Positions 22,512-34,705 of a stretch of DNA of 64,000 bases are shown here, piece after piece (the stretch's first letter is position 1; the number at the start of each line of letters is the position of its first letter). Location of the stretch: the NCBI RefSeq assembly GCF_000003815.2, contig NC_049981.1, forward strand, positions 6,785,041 to 6,849,040, written 5' to 3'. The position numbers and the translations under genes are program-made. The notes under the pieces are model-generated. The model was not told the DNA's origin and did not search any database. It saw only the letters and a list, made by a program, of their open reading frames with translations. This DNA comes from Branchiostoma floridae. Lineage: Eukaryota; Chordata; Leptocardii; Amphioxiformes; Branchiostomatidae.

Positions 22512-22969
22512 TAACTTGCTACATGTACGCAGCTAGAACTTTTGCTTTAAGCCTTGACAAGCTGAAAGGAACTGTTGGGATCCGTACTAACCGTACTAAC
22601 TATTTTTTCAGATAACATTGAAGCCGAAATTGAAAGATAATTTTTGAATAAAATGTTTGCTGTACTAAGTCGTTAACAAAATATCTTGTTACACGTGGTA
22701 AGAACGTTTCCTTTTTACAAGCCGAAGAGAGCCATTGAAAATCCTTTACTTTTTACCAGCCAAAGTGAACTGTTTAAAACCTGCAAGGTGAAGAATGTAA
22801 ATCTTTCGCTGGAGATTTCGCTTAGAATACCTAAGCGTTATCAGTCGTTAGAAACGTACATTTGCAGGAAGTTAATGCAGTTATCACCTTAGGGTCTGAT
22901 GTACGGAAATGAAATGAAATCTTACCCTTGGCATCTTGGATGGTTAACTGTAGTTCACGGTTTTACAGG

Positions 22970-23142
22970 AAAAGGAGAGGATTTGGAAACCGTCCCTTTG
23001 GAAGATCCCCAGACGAGAGGAGGCGTAGTCACGCTGAAGCTGGAACGAACCGGCTGCAACAATCTGCACTGCCAGACTCACTCAAGAGACGGAACTCTAC
23101 AATTTGCATCTATAATTCGGACTAGTCCATTGCCCAATGACG
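22970..23142 (+). CDS. Candidate plus-strand exon, unknown gene
   Basis: A GC-richer block is bounded by a good acceptor (GTTCACGGTTTTACAG) and a donor (AATGACG|GTAATT). One frame is open throughout and reads GEDLETVPLEDPQTRGGVVT, then LKLERTGCNNLHCQT. A second frame, open to a TAG inside the block, reads KRRGFGNRPFGRSPDERRRS, which resembles a prohormone cleavage and amidation site. The minus strand also has an open frame. No neighbouring exon could be tied to it, so the choice of frame, strand and even coding status is open. Confidence 0.25.
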
Positions 23143-23219
23143 GTAATTTTGCAGAAGATTGCAACGTTTGTGAAGGTCGCTATAATCATATTATGACTAT
23201 GCGTGTGCAGAGCTAAGCA

Positions 23220-24390
23220 TTAACAATAATAATTGCGACGTGCAATTTGAAAGTGCATTCGTTGTCAAAGGCAACCGTAGCATTTGGAAGAACTTTGGAG
23301 GTGTTTCCTTTGGCTGTCAATCACCAAGAGGGGCGTGGCAATGGGACGACATGCGCACCGATAGTATTGCTTGAATGAGCTTATGTCAGCAGAAGGTGCC
23401 TAACAAAGATTAGAGATGGCTGGGGGATTTGCATGCTTTTAGCAAAGTACGTGGCGTGTAAGTACCATCTGTATGCCGTCTTCTGCACGCTATGTTTAGG
23501 CCACATCGGTATAACATCGACTGAAGATTCAACGGAACGCTCTACAAATTTTTTAAGACTTTGTGTAAATTTTTGTCTTTTGAATTATACTTTGCATCTT
23601 GCGTGATTTGCAAACGATGAAATCAAGAGTTATACAAATCATACATTCAGTCCTGCATGCCATTAATTTTGTTACATGCCGTCGAGTGAAAAGGCCTAAT
23701 AATAGAAGGCGTTTCAGAGAAAGTTGGACGTTATACTAGATAACATTGTAACCTAAGTACCCGTTATAAGATTCTTTATTAACTTAATTAAATCACATAC
23801 TACGAACAAAATGCCAAAACTCTAAATTACTTTTTTTTGCATTTTTGTTATTACTAAATTACTAATGGATTGGGATATTATCTTTTCAGCATTTTCAATC
23901 GGAAAAGCTGACGTCATAGTTCCTGCGGCAGCCATCTTGCTGACCTACACTCGAATTTAGTGACACCAAAGGGACGTAAAAGTTAACATTGCGTGAAAAT
24001 ATCGGCATTTGGCCGCTTTACTGTGCACGTTAGTTCTAGGGACATAAAGTAGGGCAAGCAAATAAATCTCGCATCACAGCATAGGCGAATTCACTCACCC
24101 TGAAACAAATGTATGGAAACGCTCTGAAACTAGGTGGTACAATATGGAATAGTATCTGTCAAGATTTCGTCATAGAACTGTTGAATATTTTTCGTTGGCT
24201 ACTATTTAATTATTCTGGTGTATTTAGTCTGTGTTGATTTTGACTTAGTAGTTTCGCTGACGAAGATTTCAGTTGTGTTGTAAGCTCACAAGTGTTTTGC
24301 GTCAAAAGGTAGTAATGTTTCGCCTACCCCAGGGCTTGGATATTGGTCCATGGTACATTCGGGTCCTTGCACCACGACTACCTAGATTAA
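23220..24390. other. Gene-free stretch
   Basis: No supported exon and no clear repeat seen. A donor-like GTAATTTTGCAG follows the candidate exon at 22970-23142. Confidence 0.3.
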
Positions 24391-24401
24391 GGTCGAAAGC
24401 C

Positions 24402-24600
24402 TACTGTAAGTGCATTTAAGTTCGCGGAGATTTAATTTTGCGGTAGCGGGAAAATTGACTTTTTGCGGTCAGTTCAATTTTCTGGTAGTACCGTGCACTG
24501 TTGTCTCTTATTGCCATGGAAAATGTTCGCGGTGGTTTTAAATTCGCGGTGAAGCGGCCGCCGCGAACATAAAACCACCGCAGTTTCTACATTTACAGTA
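24402..24600. mobile_element. MITE, family D (TACTGTAAGTGCATTTAAG termini, CGCGG-rich)
   Basis: It starts TACTGTAAGTGCATTTAAGT and ends CTACATTTACAGTA. It contains internal TTCGCGG/CCGCGAA inverted phrases (GTTCGCGGAGATTTAATTTTG near the left end, GCGGCCGCCGCGAACATAA near the right). 199 bp, no ORF. Relatives are at 40162-40678 and 50868-51037. Confidence 0.85.
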
Positions 24601-26050
24601 TGTTGGGCATCCCAGCGAGGGTTGGCTCAAGTTATCAATCTTGAAACGGACTTCTGTTACATAATGGTGGTACTTCGGGACTGTATGAAGCCAACCCATA
24701 TGCCCCTGTTTCTACTTTAGTGGTACCATATCGATCGATTTCTATACGTGCTGTTTGGACAGTGACAATATACCGCGTCCCTTCGGCGGTAAGAATAGCA
24801 GATGTCACCAGAATCGATCAGACAATGGCTTTGCTTCAGTATTATGACCTGTCATCGCTTTACTGCAGTCAATGGGGAAGGCGTTGGGAGACTCACAATC
24901 ACGGCAGATTGATCAGCTGACGGAGAGGACCTATACCAAGGCCTCCGCTAAGGACATGTAGCCTGATGTTCTAAAGGTAGAAAACATCAGTAAACTCAAA
25001 ATAATTTCAGACATCAAGCTATATTTCTGAGTCAACATAAACAATATCCTAAATATGAATAAACACATAAACATGAATAATGCTGCACTGTGATCAACTA
25101 TTGCTGTTTACTGTAAAGCCGAAATGAACCACCAATCGACCATTTAACAATCCTACTAGCCAATAAACAAAAGTACAGTAGCCTCCGTAATAGAGAACAT
25201 GTTGTCAACGGATTTTATAATCGATGATATGAAAGAGTTTTTGATCCAATAGATACTGATGTAGATTCATGAGTTGCTCTGATTTTTAAAGTTTTTTTAT
25301 GTTGGTCAGCAACAAAGTGAATATATGTGTACATGCGTGTATCAAGAAGCATAGTTGACGATATGGTTGAATAATCTTCACAGCAGAAAACCAATATCTT
25401 ACACTTGAAAATGCCTATTTGGTCACTATTACTTTATGGTCGAATGACCTATATACTGGATATGGGATTTTTCTTTTACAAAACTAGTCAATCTCACCTT
25501 AGCTTATTTCTTATTATTTGTTAGATATGACTTGGAAATTCTTTTTTTTTGTGAATATTAGTGAATAGGGCTGTGACAGAAATGATTCTAACAGCTCTTC
25601 AGAGAGCAACCCCTAATCTTGTTTGTACCTGGATGATTTGTGTCTTGACTAGCACAAAAGCGTGCAAATAATCCCTTATCTCTGTAATACACATGCATCG
25701 CTGGGTGTTTACCATAAATCGATTTAAGAAATGAACTATGAAAGAACGTCAGGTTTTGTCAGTTATGAGCTCTTTTGCAGTATTAGTTTAGTTTTGGTGA
25801 CAAACCGTCAAATCAGAGTTTGGATTTTGTAGTGAAAGACCTTCATATCATATTCTTCTCACTTCTTTGTATTCATGAAGATGTGGAGACGGATCATATT
25901 TCAGATATAATTTTTGTCTAGTCACGTGACAAATATGGATTTATCTATTGCGTTTAGATGTTTGAACTTCGGTAAACATTCTTTGCTAAAGTGACAATAC
26001 ATTTTTCCCTTATGAAATAGTTTACACTGCAGGAAATTTCGTTCATCTTC
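24601..26050. other. Gene-free stretch
   Basis: No supported exon. A 66-codon plus ORF at 24720-24920 lacks recognisable features. Confidence 0.3.
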
Positions 26051-26232
26051 TACTTGATTAGCATTGCTAGACAGCATACTGTTGCCATTGGAAGAACCAT
26101 TGGCCCAGGATATAGGCTTATATTTCTTAAAATAGACTGCCTGAAGTCCTTATCGCAATTAATCTTAATGAATGTATTGATTTATCCTAGTAATATGACG
26201 TCTTCTTTGATCATGTTTCCTCTTATAGCTGG

Positions 26233-26356
26233 AATTCTTCCGGGAATCTACGACAGTGAGGAGGTAATGGGATCCTTTGAGAAGGTGAAGGACCGACTCT
26301 TGGTTCAGGAATTAGACGAAGGAAATCTCGTACCTTCAATTTGCGTACACCAATAG
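26233..26356 (+). CDS. Candidate coding fragment, unknown
   Basis: The C-terminal part of a 100-codon plus ORF reads GILPGIYDSEEVMGSFEKVK and then DRLLVQELDEGNLVPS before a TAG at 26354. A CTCTTATAG acceptor lies directly in front and a possible donor (GAGAAG|GTGAAG) inside. The upstream half of the ORF is low-complexity and unlikely to be coding. I could not assign a family. No other exon in register was found, so this may be a single stranded exon or a remnant. Confidence 0.25.
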
Positions 26357-27399
26357 ATTGATTAAATAGATATATGCAATTTCTTTTGCGTAAAAGAGAT
26401 GTCAGAATGAGATCTACCATTGGGTCAAACCTTTGTTCCTGTATCCACTGTAAAATCTCACCGAAATATTACCAGCCATTGTAGCCACTGATTTTGATGT
26501 TGTTGTTTTAAGATAGAAGAGGACAATGTAGCAGTGCGTTGAAGTTAGTAACTAAATCTTTGAAATTGCTACAAAGGGACAGACAGAAGGTAAACGAGCC
26601 TTTTGGGAACTGCAAGGGCTGTGTGTTGTTCTTTTACCTCCCCAACCGTATTAAGGCACCATTTAAACATGTGGATGAAGTGAAAAGGTCGTGAGAAGTG
26701 CCTTTTCAAAAGTCACAAGATCGGTGACATGACAGAACTCGAAGCCGGGACCGTTCTGTTTTGACTCTGCCATCACGCCAAAAACCACTTTCTTATTTCA
26801 TGTTGATGTTCTTATCCCATTAATATTGTTGGTACTTTAGTCAATAAAATGGTACGTACAGTACGAATGTTTATCAAGGCATGACTGGAGAGTGCCTTTA
26901 TATTCATTTCATTTTTTATTCAACCGTTAAGTAATACATATCGCCCGTGAAAAGAGCTACACACAGAACAGATATCGAAGGGAATTTATATAGACATGCA
27001 TTTTTTCACTAACAATCTCGAACTAAGAGAGTCCACATTGCTCGCGCTTTCACAATCCTAGGTTGCCTGACCATGATTTCCTAATGTGTGTATGAAGCAT
27101 CACATTGTCAACCGCAGGGACGGCACCGATTCAATAAACCGTGATATGAGATCGATGGATAATTTATCCCATCGTTGAACTGAAAGATACTTGAAAAAAA
27201 CGGCCATAAAGACATTAAATACCGTCTGTTGTAGAAAACTTTGAAGATAGACATTTTTATTAAATCAAAGCCTGCTGACAAGGAAAACATGTTCAAATCT
27301 TGCTAAAAGTTTACAAAAAGTGCTAACGATATAATTGTTTCTTGGTCTCTAATCATTTCTCCTCAAATAAGTGATTCTTTACACATTTGTTTGATACAT

Positions 27400-28342
27400 T
27401 TAACCCTATTCAGACCGGGGGGGGGGGGCGCTTTTGAGGCCCGCGCTAACTTCGATGTCCTATAACGCCAGAACGGCTTACGCTAGAGCCACCAAATTTG
27501 GTGAGTTTTCCTAAAAATATGTTGGCAACAATTTTGCGAAGTTTGACAAATTTTCCGGGTTTTTTGGTTGCCATGGCAACCGTTTGTTGACAGGCAGATT
27601 TGCCAAAAATCACTATTTTTTTGTTCTAACTATGTATTTTTCACTGCAATTTTGGTACATAAATAAAATCTTATATTATTCAGCATATCTTTCATAATTA
27701 TATATGCATAAATTATGCTAATTTGATGACGTCATCAGCCCAAAATCCAAGATGGCGGACCGAATGGCCAAATCAATAATAACAAGCTAATTATCCCTTA
27801 AAATTTGTAACTACCTGGTATTTTTTCATCAAAAACCATCTAAATGAATGAATTTAGTCTATTTCCATTGCCCTTTGTGATTATTTGTTGCCAAAAAAGT
27901 ATTTTTATGAATTCAAGGTGGTGGATATAATATGGCGGAGCCCAACTTGTATCTTAGATGTGCATGACGTCATTTTATGACGTCATATTGACGTCATTGA
28001 TGTTGTTATTGGCAACGCAAGTCGTAATAAACATTATTATTCTGTTATCTGCACTTGTTGTTACATTTTTGTAGCATAACTTGAAGTTTTCTGAGAATAC
28101 CCATTTTTCATGGGTTTGGCCAATGTAATCAAATTGATGACGTCATAATTACGTCATCTTACGTCAACGTAACGTCAAACGTCACATACTTGTCAGATAT
28201 TATGTCGAAATTATGTTTTAAAAATTTAGTGGCCCTATGACACGTCGTTTTAGAGTTATAGGACTTAGAAGTGGAGGGCCTCAAAAGCACCCCCCCCCCC
28301 GGTCCAGGGATGACCAAAAAAGCCCGGTTTGAATAGGGTTAA
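27400..28342. mobile_element. piggyBac-type non-autonomous transposon with TTAA duplication
   Basis: The left end is TTAA then CCCTATTCAGACCGGGGGGG; the right end reads, on the minus strand, TTAA then CCCTATTCAAACCGGGCTTT. TTAA target duplications are at 27400-27403 and 28339-28342. Further inside, GCTTTTGAGGCCC and TCCTATAAC are also mirrored, with runs of about 11 G or C near each end. A TTAA duplication and a CCCT-starting terminus are the hallmark of piggyBac elements. The 935-bp interior is AT-rich with ATGACGTCA phrases and has no transposase. Confidence 0.85.
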
Positions 28343-28744
28343 TTGATATTTCAGAAATCAAGAAAATTTGAAGTTCCGAGGCATATGATCATTATAGATT
28401 TTTTTCTAACACTTGCTAGACAATAAACACCAAATACCACTAAAATTCGCCCATATATTAATTAGCAATGTAGATATGATGCTAAATAAAATTAACGCAA
28501 ACAGTAACATTGGGTGACGGTGACAATGTAACATTAGTATTGTCAACTAAAGCTTTTGATCCAAGGGAAATACCAATGTCCTAATTGATATTTTTTGGGA
28601 CATTACAGACCATGACGTCAATCATAATCCAATGGACTTTCAATTTACCGCATCATCAACGAGGCAAATCTGGAATTAATCATACAAATGGTATCCGTCA
28701 CACCGATGGTCACAAATAGGATACTGGCTCATCATCATCAGAGT

Positions 28745-28920
28745 CTTTTATACGTACTGTCGAATGACCGAGTGGCTATGCTGGCAAACGTTGGATCGAG
28801 AGGTCACTGCTTCAAATGCTAACTAGAAGTTGTGTCCTTGGGGAAGGTATGCTTACAGGAGTTTTCCCACTCCACCTAGGTGTAAAAATGGGTATTGTAC
28901 TTTGCTTGGGGAGGTACCAA
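28745..28920 (+). mobile_element. Degraded tRNA-derived SINE
   Basis: GACCGAGTGGCTATGCTGGC (A-box-like) and GATCGAGAGGTCACTGC (B-box region) are followed by GTGTCCTTGGGGAAGGTATG and CCACTCCACCTAGGTGTAAA. This is the same order as the SINE at 17.8 kb, in plus orientation and more diverged. Confidence 0.6.
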
Positions 28921-29424
28921 GCCGTGAGAGGACAGGGTTTGTCCCCAATTTCCCTAATGTCAACAACTTATCAGCCTTCAAAGCAAATGTCCACCGCTAT
29001 CTCCGTGTACAATTATTCTCAACTTCTTAATTCATTGCCTTGTAGTGTTCAGGACCTTGCTCTGAACAATCTAGTTAAAAACATACAGTGTCCTAGACAC
29101 AGTATAAAACAACCCATTGCCCTTATACAGCCTGATAAACATCCATGCCAATAGCTTTTACGTGTTCAGCGCTGTGAGCATGACAGTGGACAACTAGCCT
29201 AACTCGACTCTTGCCAGGTATGCAGCAGTATTCACGGATGAATGTTAAGAACCATTCATGTCTCTTACACATTCCTTGGCCATCACATCATTATCAAGTA
29301 TTACATTGGTGCCTTGGTGTGACATGAATGATCCTGCATGAGTGATGCTCTTCTAATCATCTCCGCAATAGACAAGTACTAACATTAGCCAAATGAATTA
29401 GTTTCTACAAGACACTATAAAACT

Positions 29425-29612
29425 ACTTCCCCCGGTCTCGCCATGCTCTAACTGCAACCTAGAATTTGACAGATCGCTCAACTAATTGTATATAAGACAA
29501 AGGACAGATCACACTTTTGCATTTGTATGATATACCAAGTATTGAACCAGAAGCTACACACATCCATTTTAGCTCGCAGTGAGAGCGCAGCACGACCTTC
29601 GGCTAGTTGAAA
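29425..29612. mobile_element. MITE, family C, diverged
   Basis: The left arm has CCCCCGGTCTCGCCATGCTC then TAACTGCAACC; the right arm has GCTCGCAGTGAGAGCGCAGC then GACCTTCGGCTAGTTGAAAA. It is shorter than the other copies (about 188 bp) and has internal deletions. Confidence 0.7.
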
Positions 29613-30059
29613 ATGACCAACAGTAATATAAAGCAAAAACGATCCATAATTGATCATTCAAAACAAGAAGGAGGAAATGCCATGTGCGTAATATTCACCC
29701 AGACAGTAAAAATTAGATTAAAACTATGAGGTTACATAGACATCAGTGGTATATGCCGTGTTCTACTTCCACCAGACTAATTCACCTTTCCCTCCTTCAT
29801 CAGCGAACCATGGATGAATGTCATAATAATTGGTTTGTTGATGAATGGCGTGGTCGCCTCTATGCTGTACATCTCTATTAGATACCTCAGGTGGTCTTCA
29901 TCAAACCTGACGGAGCGATATAAAAGAGCAATTTATTCCGACACAGCTGGCCTATTTCCCGTGATTTTTATGAAACGTTGTTTCCGTCAGACATTAGTTA
30001 TAGACGAGCGTCAGCTGTCTCTTAGATAACGTGCAACCAAAAAGCCAAACGTCTTTGTC

Positions 30060-30420
30060 ATAGATGTAATTTGACCATATCCCGTTATATATATTCAATA
30101 GAAACATCATATCACATCAACTAAGATATTCGTCTACGTTATTCACATCCTACTTGTATAAGATGGAAACATATCAAAACCAAAAAACGAAACGTATTTG
30201 TCATACATGTCAATTTGATCCTATTCCTTTATAGCTATATTCAATATAAATATCATATCACATCAACTAAGATACACTTCTACATTATTCACATCCTACT
30301 TGTATTAGATGAAAACATATCAAAACCAGGAAAACCAAACGCCTTTGTCATAGATATCAATTCTTTACCGTTATAGCTATTACATACTAGAAACATTATA
30401 TGATGAAAACGTACATTGTA
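30060..30420. repeat. 147-bp tandem duplication, about 2.5 copies
   Basis: The phrase ATCATATCACATCAACTAAG occurs at 30105 and 30252. The flanking TTTGTCATAGATGTAATTTGA and ATTCACATCCTACTTGTATA phrases recur with the same period. The third copy is partial. Confidence 0.9.
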
Positions 30421-30522
30421 TTGAATTTCTCTGCATAGGCGTATTCCAAATCACTACTGAAAAATAGAGGATGGTGTCTGAAACCTCCTACTGTACATGC
30501 AAGATGCATTTTTTTCCGTTCT

Positions 30523-30640
30523 CAGTTTTACTTTGTATAATGTACCATGTGCCCGGATGGTCTGTTTTACTTTGTATGATGTACTATGTACTCAGATGGT
30601 CTGTTTTAATTTTGAATAATGTATTATGTACTCGGATGTC
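30523..30640. repeat. 39-bp tandem repeat, 3 copies
   Basis: CAGTTTTACTTTGTATAATG begins a 39-bp unit at 30523, with diverged copies at 30562 and 30601; each ends GGATGGTCTG or a variant. The Tyr/Val/Leu-rich plus ORF across it is a by-product. Confidence 0.85.
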
Positions 30641-30937
30641 TTACAATGCACCTTTATCAATAGACTAATTTTCTTTTAACCTTATAGCTAATTTTCTTTC
30701 ATCTTCGTTCTTTTCCCTCTGACATTCTATTTACTAGGACATCAGCTCTTAAATCCGTGATCAATGACCGTTTCACCACCCTGTGTTCATTGGCACCTGC
30801 GCTTCGCGGAGCTTCATAGTGTTAGGGCCGTGACCTCAATTAAAGATAGGAACCCGGTATCCTGTAGTTAACGAGGCAATCTCAGCTACAGTCATTTTTC
30901 TTCTATCTGTTCTGCAAGCCAAGAAAATTGAGTTTTC

Positions 30938-31495
30938 TTAAAGGCGCCCAGAGCAGTTTTTTTAGTCTTTTCAAATTTAATTTTGAAGTCATTTTTACAC
31001 ACAGTAAGCTTGAATAACACTATCTCATTGCATATCGACCTTTATTGAGCAAAGATGATACGTCGTTGAGTGGTGAGAACTCATAAAAAATCTGAGCGCT
31101 GCACGTGCCATTATTTCAAATTTGTGGAACGCACGCGAACATGACCGATGAATCCCGAACGCTTCCGGAGATGTCGTCACTTGTTCGAATAAAGTTTCGA
31201 TTTGCGAACGGGCACATCAGATTCAATTTGCTCGGTGACCTCATGCGTTCGAAAATCTCCGAAAAGTACCGACGGGAAACCGTTAGTGGCTCGATCCTGT
31301 CCTGATTTATTGTAGAATATAATAAATCAAAGGGGTCTGTTTGCGGCATGTTTGCGCGTCCTTTTAAACGCTGAAAGTACGAAATAATGACACAAATGTG
31401 CTAGAATGGTGAAATAAATGTCAATACCGTACCGATTGTCTCATCCAGAATATCCCGAATTTTAATGCACTAAAAACTGCTCTGGGCGCCTTTAA
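30938..31495. mobile_element. MITE with TTAA duplication and AGGCGCCCAGAGCAG termini
   Basis: The left end is TTAA then AGGCGCCCAGAGCAGTTTTT. The right end, on the minus strand, is TTAA then AGGCGCCCAGAGCAGTTTTT, followed by AGT in both. TTAA duplications lie at 30938-30941 and 31492-31495, giving an element of about 550 bp. The interior has overlapping ORFs on both strands (31105-31305 plus and 31116-31349 minus) without recognisable content. The TTAA duplication suggests mobilisation by a piggyBac-type transposase, although the terminus differs from the 27.4 kb element. Confidence 0.85.
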
Positions 31496-31829
31496 CAGTC
31501 CCTTTTCAATACAACAAATTTTCTCTCGTGTTTCGCATTTTTTCTAAACATACTGAAATTTCTATTTACATGTACCATGGATTTCAGGAAATGATTAGAA
31601 AATAATTGAAGATAATAGAAGTAAGATACTTCGGGATTAAAAGTAAAAGAAAATGTTGACAGAAGAAAATATTTCACTCGTAGACAAAGTGTTAATCTTT
31701 AACAAGGGAAGATATTATTTATGAAGAAATAAGAAAATGTATTTTTGAAGAACACAAGAGGCTGCAACAACGCTGCTAGCGAACGATTACATCAATTGCT
31801 TAATGAATTTCATAGATAACTGAACAGTT

Positions 31830-31946
31830 GTGTTACGTTTTATGTGTTTCGTTTTCCTATATGTCATACTTTTGCATGTTGCATTATCTAAAAAAAAAAT
31901 CATGAAATCACGGATCAGCGATCGCCGTCTAGCGGAGAGGTAGCCA
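31830..31946. mobile_element. MITE, family C, right-end fragment
   Basis: The interior GTTACGTTTTATGTGTTTCG and CATACTTTTGCATGTTG are followed by the right terminus GATCGCCGTCTAGCGGAGAG. The left half is missing. Confidence 0.65.
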
Positions 31947-32028
31947 AAATTGTAAAGGTAAAATGTTCGCATCATATCTCTTAAACACCACTTGCGACCT
32001 GGTCCATTATTGCACTTGTCGCCTTTTG

Positions 32029-32172
32029 TTAGTTATCCACAGGCTCCTTTGTTCTTAAACGAGGATTCTTTGAGGCTGGGGTCAAGTAAGGTAAACTTAT
32101 CTTCACTACTTTTGGTGGCGTAGCTTTATTTGTTTTAGAACCTCCCTCGCGTAGGGTGGCTCTATTTCGTAT
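32029..32172 (-). CDS. Candidate small exon or remnant
   Basis: A minus-strand frame runs about 47 codons to a TAA at 32029-32031 and reads GSKTNKATPPKVVKISLPYL and then TPASKNPRLRTKEPVDN. It has the Lys/Thr/Pro/Ser composition of the gene at 6.9-10.4 kb. No ATG or convincing acceptor precedes it, and an in-frame TAA lies just upstream of 32172. It may be a chance ORF. Confidence 0.15.
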   Translation of the reverse strand: MRNRATLREGGSKTNKATPPKVVKISLPYLTPASKNPRLRTKEPVDN

Positions 32173-32199
32173 TTAATGTTGGCACCATAGTATGTATGT

Positions 32200-34700
32200 A
32201 CTCCAAAATCATGACATGCCTAACAACAAGCACCCCACAATGGCCGTGAATTTGCTAAAAAAAATGACATTGAAAAATCAATGTCCAAGCCTTGTTTTTT
32301 TGTATATATTGCACGATATGCTATCAAAAGATGATTTCAGTTTCTGAATCGAATGAATAACTCTTATATGTATGTTGGGTTTTTAAAAATGTTTTTCTTC
32401 GGATATATTAAGATTTGAAGTGTATGTTACACATACGTATTTTGTACCTTTATTTCGTGCTTAAAATTAGATTCTTAGTCATGTTTGTGATCGCAATAGG
32501 CTCTTGAAGTTTGGTGTTTTCATGAGGTCGTGAAGAGGGGCCATAGGTCGTTACGGTTCGAACTTTGAACTAGTTTGTACCTGTATGTAGGATGTTCCGT
32601 TTTAGCGTTAAATGTACACTTTAGAGGTAGGACAATCCTGAAAATGCGAAGTTTTTGTATCCCAAAACTTTTGACAGCCTCCTTTTCTTATACATGCTTT
32701 ACATTATATAAGTGTAGTGTGGCCTGATGGTCTCATTCTATATATAGTGTTTTACATAAGCCTTCCCTTGACATGTACAATATTTGAGGAAGCGTCATAA
32801 ACCTGGGAGAAAGAACCAGTGAATCTTTAAAGATAGCCACAATACCTCAAGAATGGTAACGTAGAACGTCATTTTTTATTCTTGATTACTCTTTACACCA
32901 AAGACGAAAATATATATTATGTACATCTTTCTCCAATGCCTCCCCTCGTGTACCTGTACAAATCTACCTCCATCCCAGACTCATTTTCTTAAAGAATTGC
33001 CGAATACATGTATATATTATGTATAATACATTCATGACAACAATCATATCCATTTTTTTTCATTCATTCAGAAAACCAATGCTGAGACATTAGCATGGAT
33101 AGAAGCATGGATTCCATATCAAATGCATTTAAAAAGATCAAAGCTTTCACACTGTTAAAGAGCCCCTACGTTTCAGAGTGTTCTTTAACTCCACGTTGAA
33201 GTAGACTGCGAGTTATGTTATATGTTTATGCATATACGTAGATACTGCGAAACACTCTGCTTGTTTACAATGCTAAATATCAATAAATTTATCATCTCCT
33301 TTCTGCCAGTTTGGTCCACTTCTTAACCTTACACCAATGCAAACCACCCAAAAACTCGACTGCATATATATATTTCATATTCCTCGTAGCGGCGTCAATC
33401 ATTATATTATACCAATCATAAATAAATGCATCACGAATCACAAGGCACAATGTATACATATTACATGCTAGATATAATAAAAGTGAAGTCCTTGATATGC
33501 AAATGGAGGTCTACTTCCACAAAATCATCCGCTGTGGCTGCAACAAGTCTTCATCAATATGTTATGCTCTATACACATCACAGATACAGTTTGTAGTTTG
33601 TACGATCCACATATATTCTTAAGTTGATATGAAGTCTTCATAATGTAAATGTATAGAATCATTTCTCAAGACAATGGTGTTTAAAAAGCAACCAGAACAA
33701 GATGTCATCTTCATTTACCAAAAACGTCAAAACGCCAATGATGGCACATGGATGTCTGACTCTTGGATATGTTCCGTTACTTGTATTTTTTCTTTGAGAC
33801 TCCGAATACTAGTGCTGCCATTAAGATGAATCAATACTTAGCATTATCAGGTGGGTCTATTCTGTCATATCATGATAAACAGAGAAATCGCATGAACAGG
33901 TTGTATTTTGAATTAGCGAGATATTTCCATCTTTTACCAAAAGCCATGCAAAGATGATCCTTTGGCCCATTTTAAAAGCAAAATTTTTTGCAAAGAATTC
34001 ACCGAATCGTGATGACGGTAAGAACAATCTGCGAAATGCATTCCATTCAGTTGCAATAAAATTTTGCTTTGCAGTTTTAAAGGAAACTGTAATACTCCGA
34101 CCAAGCTAATGGCAACCTTCCTATCCGAAGATTATTTATATTATTGTCTTGGTACATTGTATGTATCCCTAGCCATTTTAAATCATATGAAAGTGTTTTA
34201 TATGACGAGGTTGGGATATCTTTTGTTTGACAGTATCCATATTTGGTTTCAGAGATTAGCCACATTGGCCTTTCGTGTATTCCGAATGTAGAATGACCCA
34301 TCTGATATCTCTACCAACAATCACATACAATCTTTTGGCAGCATCTGGGCAATCCTGAGTGCAACTTTAACATTACTCCACAAAAGCGTTACCGTGCACA
34401 ATAGGCATCGTACTGTACTCACTCATTGTACTTGGTCATGCAAGAACTGATAGTATTCAGTGCATAAAACTATGCTTTCAAGAATTTATTAGGACGCAGT
34501 ACTGACCAATTCAAATAGTTTGTCTCGTTCGTGTGGAAGTTAGTGGTGTGTTTTAATGTGGTAGTGTTTAATGCGTTTCATGGACGGTATGGCACGACTG
34601 AAAATAATGCATGTTTCCATAAGATTTAAGCTTCTTTTCGTAATCCACGCTTGCAATGCCATTACAGTAGATCCCAAGTGAAATCTGTCGTCAGTAAATT
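32200..34700. other. Gene-free stretch
   Basis: AT-rich DNA, no supported exon. Short plus and minus ORFs at 33763-34301 have no recognisable content. Confidence 0.35.
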
Positions 34701-34705
34701 CTAAT

